Part shown: one piece after another, positions 1 to 7,725 of the stretch
How positions within the stretch are numbered: position 1 is the first letter of the stretch
Layout of the letters: each line of letters opens with the position of its first letter
Source of the DNA: Synura sp. LO234KE
Lineage: Eukaryota > Sar > Synurophyceae > Synurales > Mallomonadaceae
Length of the DNA stretch: 13,587 bases
Assembly (NCBI GenBank): GCA_015143735.1
Contig: VKHC01000300.1
Coordinates: forward strand, 1 to 13,587
Reading direction: 5' to 3'
Program-made: the position numbers and the translations under genes
Notes under the pieces: model-generated
What the model saw: only the letters and a program-made list of their open reading frames with translations
Database searches by the model: none
Told to the model about the DNA's origin: nothing

Positions 1-378
1 ATTCTCAAGATGACTATTAAGCCGATTCCAGGCGAAATACTTACACCGGAGCTAGAATTCACCTTTGGCAATGATTAGCGCACATAACGCCGTCTTCTTC
101 AAGCTTGTTTCAGGTAGAAACCTAATATTCCACTACCGGCGGTTGTGACTACCATAACATAACTGGACCATATAAGCGAGTTGTTACTTCCTATTGAAAC
201 CAGCACCTTCAGCACCTCCAGCCAACTTAGTAAGACGATTGTAAAGCATAAATCAATTGTAAAATGATCCGAAACTTCTCATAACGCAGCTAACAGGCCA
301 TACCAAAATACACCGGTCCAGGAGCCCAAGTCAGTGGACGATCTTCGGAGTCTCCATCGCACACGCTACTCCGACATG
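1..378. other. no gene seen
   Basis: I see no coding frame, RNA gene or ordered repeat here. The only local structure is a pair of ACATGT-containing motifs near 373-402 (GACATGT repeated about 25 bp apart), just inside the next open frame. Confidence 0.5.
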
Positions 379-642
379 TCATATAGGTATTACCTGACAT
401 GTTCTCGCTCCCCAAATCGCTAACCTCGCCTTACAAGCTCCGCTTACATTGTTTACAGCGCCACGCGCAGCCACTCCCCCATATAGATGTTCAGTGACCC
501 CGCGCTCTACTCTTAGCTCCACCAACCACAAAATTGCTTCCAAATCTTCCCGGTAGACTTCTCGCAACTGCTGAACCCGCGCGAAGAGCCCCCAGTCAAT
601 CAGAACCTCGACACCTGCGCTAAGTCTGAACCACCCTGTCAC
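379..642 (-). other. unassigned open frame, possible decayed coding fragment
   Basis: An 87-codon open frame with no recognised domain. Its middle reads like genuine protein: a run of alternating charged and hydrophobic residues (for example VQQLREVYREDLEAILWLVE) that could form an amphipathic helix, and the stretch is more GC-rich than its flanks. Against it: there is no ATG start (the frame opens at GTG a few codons after a stop), no partner exon is evident, and the N- and C-terminal residues look random. It could be an internal exon or a relic of a mobile element, or chance. Not assigned a function. Confidence 0.2.
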
Positions 643-1740
643 TGTAATGCCATACTACCCCCGCCCTGCCTGTACCATATGCCTATATATCCTTGCGATG
701 TTTACGTATGATATGTGATATAAATGAGTGATAAGGACGAATTGACACTTAATAAGCTAAATAGAAGCCTTTCTTTTCCCTTATATATTGCTAACTAAAA
801 GCTAACTAAAATAAAGTGCTGCCGATTACAGCTTAGATCTCTCGACAAGGAAAATGCCCGTCCAGTGTATCATTACTACTAAGATAGGTCACAAGAGCAT
901 AAAAAAATATCAGGCGTAGCAGCTAGGTAAAAGTACCAGCTACACAGGATAACCAAGAGTGACCTGCCTAACCACTACGTTGCTAACGCACGTAAGATAG
1001 GGAGTGTAAATATAGTAAGATGTAAGAGTGTAACTAAATTAGCCCGTTAATTACGGATAGATCCTAAGGGTGGAGATATACCCCCCTCTGATCAGTCGAA
1101 AAAGATATAGGCACACAAGAGTAGTACAGGCGTTGTGCGTAGTGCATAGCTTAGTAGAAGTACCTCACCCGTCACGCAGTAGAGCACCCGGAGTGATACC
1201 CCTCCCATACAGCAGTTTACGAATGCGATAAGCACATAGACTAATCCCTCATACAGCATACTGCCCGCCACGCTAACACTAACAACGCTTTAGTCCCAAG
1301 AAGAGAAGTGAAGTAAAGTGTAACGACGTATGTTATACCCGCCATTTTAATTAAGTAAGAATAGTGTTTATAATAGAATAGTATATGAATACAGTCCAGC
1401 TAGCGGCAGAGTGTGTGAACGTCTCCCATACGGCACCCATGCTACTAGTGTAAAGTATAAGAGGTTAGGATCCAAGAGGCACCAAACCATCGTAGGTGAC
1501 ACTAAGACATGGCATGGCGCAGCATATGAAAGTAGATGCTACCTAGGATAGCTTTATGTACCCTATGCAGTGGCTACGCTGCAACACAACCTCGCATCAC
1601 TCCCCCAAGGAACTCGCACTCATTACGAGAAACTTCTTCATGAACATAATTGGACTATTGGGCACAATAATTTCAAAGGTGTCCGCACCAACTCCTGACG
1701 TGTATACTCACCGTTGCTCCGCTGACCGTACATAGGAGGA
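643..1740. other. gene-free, TAG/GTA-rich stretch
   Basis: No open frame of interest on either strand until about 1740. The sequence is unusually rich in TAG, GTA and AGT trinucleotides, and the 7-mer AGTGTAA occurs at 1003-1009, 1027-1033, 1317-1323 and 1447-1453. A small hairpin can form at 921-941 (AGCT-GGTA against TACC-AGCT with one bulged A). This may be a decayed, untranslated part of the adjoining retroelement, or simply composition-biased intergenic DNA. Confidence 0.4.
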
Positions 1741-1753
1741 CACGTACTACCAC

Positions 1754-2105
1754 ATGTTTCGCCTGTGCCCTCACCCTCTGCTTTTTCAAGGATACCAGGC
1801 CTCGGATGCGGTTCTGGTGCAACGCTCTTTGGACTCTGACCTTGAACAACGTTTGATCCCCCGTGTCTTGGAGCTAGGGTCACCGGATTTGTCTCGGCGA
1901 TTGGAGCACCTCCCAACTCGGCCGCCTCTCCCCGGCCTTACTCCCCACGGATTCCTCGGCTGCCATCGACGCAGTTCTGCGCATCGACGGGATCTGGGAA
2001 ATGCGGGAACAATCGAAGTATCTCAAATCAGCGGCCGCTTTTCCTTCCTCTGACCCCGGATTACTCCAGTACTTTCAGCAAAAAGCTTTGTCCAGTCAGT
2101 GGTGA
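1754..2105 (+). pseudogene. frame-shifted coding-like segment upstream of RNase H
   Basis: The frame starting at 1754 reads a leucine/arginine-rich stretch (LEQRLIPRVLELGSPDLSRR) to about 1950. After that the better-looking protein lies in another frame (from about 1950, including SSAAIDAVLRIDGIWEMRE) and runs to a TGA at 2103-2105. A switch between two open frames without an obvious intron suggests a frameshift in a dead coding region. I do not recognise the protein. Its position just upstream of the RNase H suggests it belonged to the same element. Confidence 0.35.
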
Positions 2106-2128
2106 CCTTGGGCACTGGTGACCTTGGG
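2100..2128 (+). repeat. 13-bp direct repeat, 16-bp period
   Basis: TGGTGACCTTGGG occurs at 2100-2112 and again at 2116-2128. It follows immediately on the premature stop of the upstream coding-like segment, so it may be a small local duplication acquired after the element died. Confidence 0.7.
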
Positions 2129-2200
2129 TCAGCCCCCTCTCCCATCTCTCCAAGGCGCTAGGCACCGCGGGGTGAGGAGTACACATTTGTTACCATTAGA

Positions 2201-2600
2201 TATGCCGACTCGTTAGGGCCCCGTCGTTTCGGACCTGACCAATAGAGCGTGAGTGGGCGCCCTCCAGCCCACCAGCAACACGGATGAGCTCAACGCTCTC
2301 TACCATGCACTACCATCAATCCTTCCTCCAGACCTCCCGGCCCCACCCTTTTCCACAGTTTCAACATCCTGACCGACAGCGAGATTTGTGTTCGGCTAAT
2401 TGCGCATAAACCTCTCAAAGGCCGCTGCAACAAGGACCTCATCCAGCGCATCCGCCGGGGGATCGCCTTGGTTAAGCGCTCCGATAAGCTCTTTATTGGT
2501 TGGACCAAGGCTCACTCGACCGCGACGAACCCTGAGGCCCTCGGCAACTCTGCTGCGGACCGATTAGCTGCTAAGGGTTGTGCCGGCCTGCCCCATCAGA
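2201..2600 (+). pseudogene. RNase H domain of a retroelement, frame-shifted
   Basis: RNase H degrades the RNA strand of RNA-DNA hybrids, and such domains sit near the C-terminus of many retroelement pol proteins. The parts appear in the expected order. YADSLG at 2201-2218 stands where the first catalytic Asp strand belongs. A helix-A-like DELNALYHAL from 2283 carries the expected Glu. LTDSEICVRL from about 2369 carries the next Asp. WTKAHST (His at 2513-2515) is followed by ALGNSAADRLAAKG with the last Asp at 2558-2560. The first, third and fourth blocks share one frame, while the helix-A block is in another and a TAG interrupts between the first two. The domain is therefore broken by at least two frameshifts. 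The open frame from 2360 continues to 2830, but the protein after about 2600 is not recognisable. Confidence 0.72.
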
Positions 2601-3033
2601 TGACCCAGCTGTATCCCTTTCGGGCTCGAGCATCCCTGGAGCAGCCTTGTTCGTGTCCCTCGTCGCTTGTGGTCGCGCCGAGACCCCCGTCTTTCGCCTG
2701 TGTATGCAGCCCATTTGTCGGCAGTGCAGTGGTCGCTCGGTTCTTTATCGGTTCTTGGCTGGTTTCAATCGCGATCGGCGGTCCCTCTGGCCACTGTCCC
2801 CTCCACTGCCGGTGGGAGCGGGGGACATAGTCGGTGACTAAAGTAGATACTCCGAGTGCATTCACTCGGTTCTCTCCACTCGCCGGTCCCGGGACTTGCC
2901 AGTGCGTTGGTTCCTCCTGGAGAGTAGCTAGTTTAGCTAGTGATGCGGGGTGTCCTCTCATTTTGGTTTGTTTTTTCGTTTCAGGCCTTCAACTGCTTAA
3001 TGTGACTATAAGATTTTCGGTAAAAAAAATAGT

Positions 3034-3180
3034 CACCGTATATAGATACCGGTTATAGTGGTCGCCGTGCATAGGAGTAACCGTCCGTAGACGGGATACA
3101 GCTAGCCGTATATAGTAGCCGCGTATAGTGCCGTTCGTAGACGGCATATTTCTAGCCGTATATAGTGGCCGTTCGTTAGT
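3034..3180 (+). repeat. imperfect tandem repeats with hairpins, tail of the element
   Basis: Two adjacent ~50-bp units (3081-3130 and 3131-3180) share CCGTYCGTAGACGG and CTAGCCGTATATAGT, the latter at 3102-3116 and 3152-3166. A diverged partial copy containing CCGTATATAGAT lies at about 3034-3064. Each full unit carries a short inverted repeat: CCGTC/GACGG at 3081-3085/3090-3094, and GCCGT/ACGGC at 3130-3134/3141-3145. The position just beyond the coding relic suggests a 3' untranslated tail of the retroelement. Confidence 0.6.
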
Positions 3181-3433
3181 CGAATCATACTTCTTAACTG
3201 GTGAGGGCGGAGTGTTATACTAGTAGCTACGTGGTCCTCCTATTTGTGTTTGGTCCTCTTTAGATCTACAAAAAATACTAAAGTCCTTATTGACCGGTAT
3301 GATATACCAATTAAAACAAGGATTTTCCAGTTTCTCTCCTATCCTTTGCAACGAAGCAAATGAAGTATTTTCTGGGTTTGCCCAATAGCACGCTGGGGAT
3401 GGTTGTTGATAAACCCCTTAAATTTGATATTTC
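3181..3433. other. no gene seen
   Basis: AT-rich sequence without a supported gene. A short palindrome, GGTAT-GAT-ATACC, lies near 3297-3309. It separates the repeat tail from the coding-like fragments at 3434-3659. Confidence 0.4.
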
Positions 3434-3659
3434 TAATTGTCAACCCATCCAACTAGCAGAGTTTTAGCAAGTACTGTGAATATTTGATTTTCTTCAAGTT
3501 CTTCAATCCCCTTGACAATCTCGCATCTCGGAATGAAATGGGACGAAATAGAGATTAGCAAACACCATCAAAAATAGCAAAGAAACGAGGAACAGTACTG
3601 AAGTTTGCGATTAGGTGAAGGTTAGAAGGGTTAAAGATAATGTAGCTTTGAATTACGGT
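3434..3659 (-). other. coding-like fragments, possible small gene or last exons
   Basis: Two protein-like stretches lie close together on the minus strand. The first, about 3659-3564, reads a hydrophobic segment ending PRFFAIFDG. The second, 3526-3434, reads CEIVKGIEELEENQIFTVLA and continues about a dozen codons to a TAG at 3436-3434. The DNA between them looks like an intron 3' end (CTAAT followed by pyrimidines, then AG at 3528-3527). However, the gap is only about 37 nt, the candidate donor (GTTTGC) is weak, and the phases do not join cleanly. The fragments lie just past the thioredoxin stop on the same strand. The product is not recognised; it may be a short gene, the end of one, or a relic. 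Confidence 0.28.
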
Positions 3660-3678
3660 TTAGATGAAATAGAGGCGC

Positions 3679-4159
3679 TCATAAATTACTCTTGATAGCT
3701 TGTTCAACTTCATCAATTCTAGCCCCGCTAACTACTTCAACCTGAACAAATTAATCAACATAGAGACTTTAGAAGACAACCCGTACTTACCCTTTTCCCA
3801 CTTTTCCAAACATGGAAAGCAGGAACAGATCTTATTCCTTCCCTCTTCATTAGCAAAGTTGCATCTTTCGAAGCGTCACCGATGCACTTGAGGAAAATTT
3901 GATCAGCATATTTTTCGCTGAGCTCCACAAATTTTGGTAACACCAGCTTGCATGGACCGCACCAAGTAGTAGAATAATCGACAATTATTAGTGAAGTCCC
4001 AGATGTAGCGATAATTGAATCTAATTCGGTAGTCGAGCCGATCTCTCTAACGGCATTGAGAATTTTGCTAAATTGGCTCTTTGATGATATTTTATTAAAT
4101 GTTATGAAACCTAAAATCTGAGGAAGGAAAATGAGAACGGTGCTAAAAGGGAGTTGCAT
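3679..4159 (-). CDS. thioredoxin, f-type-like, probably plastid-targeted (2 exons)
   Basis: A thiol-disulfide reductase of 143 residues in two exons: 4159-3791 (123 codons) and 3741-3679 (20 codons plus TGA). They are joined across a 49-nt GTAAGT...CAG intron in phase 0. Visible features are the active site WCGPC at residues 66-70, the cis-Pro in SVPAF (Pro113), and a C-terminal helix after the splice (VEVVSGARIDEVEQAIKSNL). An extra Cys at 92 (LKCIGDAS) sits near where plant f-type thioredoxins have their third Cys. The first ~35 residues extend beyond the thioredoxin fold: a hydrophobic stretch followed by a Phe and a Ser/Lys-rich segment (ILGFITFNKISSK). This would suit a signal-plus-transit presequence for a secondary plastid. 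If so, its role is light-driven reductive activation of stromal enzymes. It is divergent from the bestrophin gene. The thioredoxin identity is firm; f-type and plastid location are inferred. Confidence 0.9.
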
Positions 4160-4331
4160 GTCAATAAAGTAGCTAGAGAGGATAAGTCACCGGTCAAAAT
4201 CTTCAAGAAAATTTCCAAAATAAAAGTACTAGTAAAAAATTCAACAGATGCGAATCTTCCCTTGAATTATTTAACTATCGCAGTAGTGAGATTCACTCCG
4301 AGAACGTTGGGAGTAGAAAAATATATAGTGG
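4160..4331. promoter_or_regulatory. shared divergent promoter region
   Basis: Only 172 bp separate the start codons of the minus-strand thioredoxin (4159) and the plus-strand bestrophin (4332). Both promoters and 5' leaders must fit here, overlap, or reach into the genes. An AT-rich ATATATAG lies at about 4321-4328, but it is too close to the bestrophin ATG to be a conventional TATA box for that start. It could serve a downstream start at the Met at 4368. No individual binding site is claimed. Confidence 0.5.
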
Positions 4332-5776
4332 ATGAACTGCGGTTTCAAATTATTTCCCCGCAAGATAATGTTTTGGTTTACTTGTTTATATGCGAATTTT
4401 CGAGGCACCTCTACTTTCTTAATCCTTCCTAAGAAATATTTAAATATCGCAAATGTTGGCACCGATCAAACTTTAACGAATTTCAGACTAAATGTGAATA
4501 TTGGATGGAATCAATCTCCAGAATACGAAGATGGAATAAAATATGCACACGATGAGGTAACTTTCCGAAACCGATCAGGGGATACATTGCACATTCCTCA
4601 GGCAGAAAGGTATTCAACAAGGGATTGGCTGCACAATTTGAAAACGATTAGGACTAGTAGGCTGTTGAAAAGGATTCGAGGAGTGATTATATTTAATACA
4701 CTCTGGTCAATTACTGTTTTTGTGCTTCATCTATATTTTCGATTTAACACACCTGGGTCGAAAGCGCATTCCCTGTTAGGAAGTGCCCTTGGGCTACTAT
4801 TAGTTTTTCGAACCAATACTGCTTATAACAGATTTTGGGAGGGTCGAAAAATATGGGAAAAATTGTTGAATCATGTGAGGGATATGGCGAGATTAACGGT
4901 AAGAGCTGCTTGCCAAGAATATGGTTAGACAAATTTAATTGCATATTTTAGCTCGTGTACTCAGATGTCATCGCAGTGAAAAAGCTTGAACGAATCTTTC
5001 ATCTTCTCTGTGCATTCCCGTTGGTCCTTCAAGAACACATTCAAGGATTTCGTCAACCGGGCGCTTTGAAAGGTTATTTAAGTGCGGATGATATTACAAG
5101 ACTAGGCCTTGTTACCAACCGTCCTTTTTTCATCACGAATAAGCTGGCTTATGAAGTCCGGTCAATACCTGATTTCGGCGGCTTCACTTCACGGGAGCGG
5201 TTGGCTATGTTGAAATACGTCGATGAGATTTCCCGAAGTATAGGAGCTTGCGAGCGAATAGTGCAGACGCCAGTACCGCTTACATACGCCAGACATACCT
5301 CTCGTTTCTTGTCGTTGTGGTGCTTGACCCTTCCCATGGCCTTGGTATCGGAGCTCGGGTGGCACATAGTGCCCTTTACTGCCCTGGTCTCTTGGTCCCT
5401 CTTCGGGATACAGGAAATCGGTATGATGATCGAAGAGCCGTTCCAGAGAGCTCTGAAGCTTGAGGTGTTTGCGAACACCATACTGAGGGATTTGTCGGAC
5501 CTCTTGCATGTAACCGATGCAGCAAAAGTCCCGCTGTCTGTGACTTCCCCAGCGCTCAGATATGAACCCCCAGCCTACCAGCGTGTGGAGCCTGGTGCGA
5601 TTGATAGTCTACGCGTTCCGGAGCGGGAGGATCCTGCAATTAATCCCGACAACATAAGACTGTCTACGCTTGAACCGAGCGCTGTAGAAGAAGAAACAGT
5701 GAGGAATGGCGAGGTGTACTTGCTACGGAACTTCGATCCCATGGATGATAACATACCGGAGCGAGTTTTCGCCTGA
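4332..5776 (+). CDS. bestrophin-family anion channel, plant/algal type (2 exons)
   Basis: A membrane channel of the bestrophin/UPF0187 family, which passes chloride or bicarbonate. Plant VCCN1 and algal BST proteins work in thylakoid membranes. Exons are 4332-4898 (189 codons) and 4952-5776 (274 codons plus TGA), joined in phase 0 across a 53-nt GTAAGA...TTTTAG intron. Seen in the protein: a hydrophobic segment RGVIIFNTLWSITVFVL (about 116-132), the family signature LLVFRTNTAYNRFWEGRKIW (about 156-175), a second hydrophobic pair near WCLTLPMALVSELGWHIVPF in exon 2, and FGIQEIGMMIEEPF, the acidic stretch expected near the channel gate. The last ~90 residues are polar, acidic and probably stromal or cytosolic. 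Total length is about 463 residues. The start at 4332 is the first ATG after an in-frame TAG; the ATG at 4368 would begin a cleaner hydrophobic presequence (MFWFTCLY). Family assignment is firm; plastid location and ion are inferred. Confidence 0.9.
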
Positions 5777-6917
5777 GCAGAACAGAACAAACATTTTTAA
5801 ACTTCAACGCGCAGTACGACATAATCGCAACATAAGCTCATTTTGGTGATGTACACGATTCGTTAGATAATTACAGAATAAGGTTACGAAGCCACCTGAC
5901 CAGCGTGATTCTTTGCGCGTATTTGATATGTTGAGGATGTGCTATTTATATTTCCATTTATATGATATGAAAATCTTACGTGTTTACAATATATTTTAAT
6001 TTAATCAATTCTGTTTGTATGATCATAATTCACAACAAGTTACTTCACCATCATTAACTACTACTAGCTCCTACTCATCGTAGTACCACTCCTAGATTAG
6101 GATATTGTTTATCACGATATTAGCCAAGTTCCTGGCTGCCCAGACGAAGCGATGAGGTGGTGGTGCTCAACTGAGGACGGTTCTTGCTGCTGGAAACGAT
6201 GATAATATAGTTGCTCGCTCGATCGCTTTCCAGGCCATTTGATAGCCCTCGCTGGAGCGACTCACTATCTCGAAGAACGATCAACTATTACTAAGCACGG
6301 ACTGCCACGCAGTGGTGAGTTTATTCATGGTAAATATCTTATCAATCAAAAAGTGCGAATTTACTACAACAATTTCATCCACCAGAAGGAAGAGGGGAGA
6401 GGTGGGAGGGACAACTGCACCGCTATATGATGTGTAAAGATAGTTTTAAACAATAACCCTCAGAATTCTCAAAAAAGCCTCCAGATAAGTGCTATGTAAG
6501 CCTTCAAAAGCACAGGCGATCATGCTTTCGGATTTTAGCGAAAATCTATAAAATAAAAAATAATCCAACCTATAAGCAACCGTCAAGAAGGTGAGAGGAA
6601 TCCTCAAGGCTAAGATATTCCAGGCCTCTACTCAACTCAATCAAGACATAGGTAAAAAATTCTTAGTGAGTGTCCTTTAACAAAAGCAAATCGAATATTG
6701 AAAATTTATAATCTACAAGGCACCCAAGAATTATAATTAGTCAGATATTTCTAAGAACGAATAGGATGAAATACTAATGGATTACGATAGTTTAAATATA
6801 TGTAGGATTAGCTCCTAACCTGAATTTCGGTCGTTTGGAGAATTATGCAGAACTTGCGATTTCGATTTCGAATCTTCTTAGAATATAAACCGTGCGTACT
6901 CTAGTGGATTTAATCAC
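5777..6917. other. no gene supported
   Basis: AT-rich intergenic DNA downstream of the bestrophin stop. No canonical AATAAA is seen close to that stop. A 63-codon plus-strand frame (6239-6430) has no protein-like features. The more GC-rich patch at 6130-6320 was read in all frames without finding a domain, tRNA or other RNA gene. Confidence 0.5.
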
Positions 6918-7140
6918 CTATATGTTGTTGGGGTTTTTGGCGGTAACCTTGCCATCAAGACGTTTTGCTCCCTTATCCCCCTTGGTCTTGGACTAAGTCG
7001 TGGTCCTCAATGTATGTAGTTGGGGGGAACGTTCTTGTCGCGAGCTAACCAAGGCGCTCCAGTCCAGTCACCTAGTGCTCTCTACTCGGTCGCCGTATTC
7101 GCCATTGAGCACATATAGTTGGCGGTTGTTGAAAGCAATG
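6918..7140 (-). pseudogene. decayed coding-like patch, unknown origin
   Basis: A patch more GC-rich than its flanks. Read on the minus strand it gives protein-like pieces in different frames: GDWTGAPWLARDKNVPPNYI (7072 to about 7013), EDHDLVQDQGG just after it in another frame, and SKTKGDKGAKRLDGKVTAKN (6992 to about 6933) ending at a TAG at 6920-6918. The pieces are separated by stops and frame changes without convincing introns. I do not recognise the family; a mobile-element relic is one possibility. Plus-strand frames here are Ser/Leu-rich, as expected of the antisense of coding DNA. Confidence 0.25.
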
Positions 7141-7725
7141 ATGAGGGGTGCGGGTCTACTCTCATCTTGGGCTGCCTTTCTACGACTTACTACCCGTTTT
7201 TCTCACTTAAAACAAACTATAAGATATACGCCAATCAGTCTGATGGTGGCGATACTATCAACTTTAGGCGGCATACCCTTATTTGCTTACTATTCGGATA
7301 TGTCTTTTTCTCGATATTAAATTTGTCAATTTTATCTGAAAATAAATAGGTGGGAAATGCGCAGTGGTGGTAGCTGCAGGGGAGCGAAAGGCATCCATTC
7401 TTACGACAATATGCAATGCTCTTTAATTTAGACCAGTGCACCTCCCACTACTGCCTCGCGGCGCCAATCCTTAGCACCCTCAAGAATTAACGCCTCAAAG
7501 AAAGTAGTTAGTCACCATAGTTGCGAATAACCACTACGACTATATTGTTAAACGAAACAAAACTCCGCAGTTCCGTATCGTACCTAGCCGTGGGCATTTT
7601 ATCATACCGATAAACGGGAACTATTCCGGCGCTAATTCTCGCCAGTAACCACTTTTCTTCAACTTTGCTCTCATATCTGGTCCTTTAAGTGAAATTCAGA
7701 GTATTTTTATGCATGCTCAACGGAA
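7141..7725. other. no gene supported
   Basis: The downstream region of the minus-strand EGF/propeller gene. I looked for a continuing exon after 7726: GT-containing positions exist just before the stop (TTTA|GTACTG on the minus strand), but no cysteine-rich or otherwise convincing exon follows. A minus-strand CATAAAA lies about 20 nt past the stop (near 7708) and might act in polyadenylation; this is weak. Confidence 0.4.

Larger units (their letters stand above)
1741..3180 (+). mobile_element. retroelement remnant with RNase H domain
   Basis: A GC-rich island set in AT-richer DNA. It contains coding-like sequence read in shifting plus-strand frames (1754-2105), a recognisable RNase H domain (about 2201-2600) and a further coding-like segment to about 2840, where CxxC-type cysteines and a short GHCPLH string appear in different frames. 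It ends in a repeat-rich tail (3034-3180). RNase H followed by a Cys/His-containing end is the order found at the 3' end of many non-LTR retrotransposon pol ORFs, so a 5'-truncated, decayed element of that kind is my preferred reading. I did not find reverse transcriptase motifs, a poly(A) end or target-site duplications, so both the class and the borders are inferred. Confidence 0.55.

Noticed and set aside
1638-1916. 92-codon minus-strand open frame
   Set aside because: Antisense to the retroelement coding-like segment; its protein is Pro/Gly/Ser-rich with no domain, as expected of a shadow of GC-rich coding DNA.
2596-2961. 121-codon minus-strand open frame
   Set aside because: Lies opposite the end of the RNase H element; no recognisable domain, and the plus strand explains the composition better.
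5149-5509. Two overlapping minus-strand frames of about 110 codons
   Set aside because: They are antisense to the bestrophin second exon, which has clear family motifs on the plus strand.
7000-7349. Plus-strand frames of 106 and 76 codons
   Set aside because: Ser/Leu-rich without a domain; the minus strand gives more protein-like pieces in the GC-rich part, and the AT-rich remainder looks non-coding.
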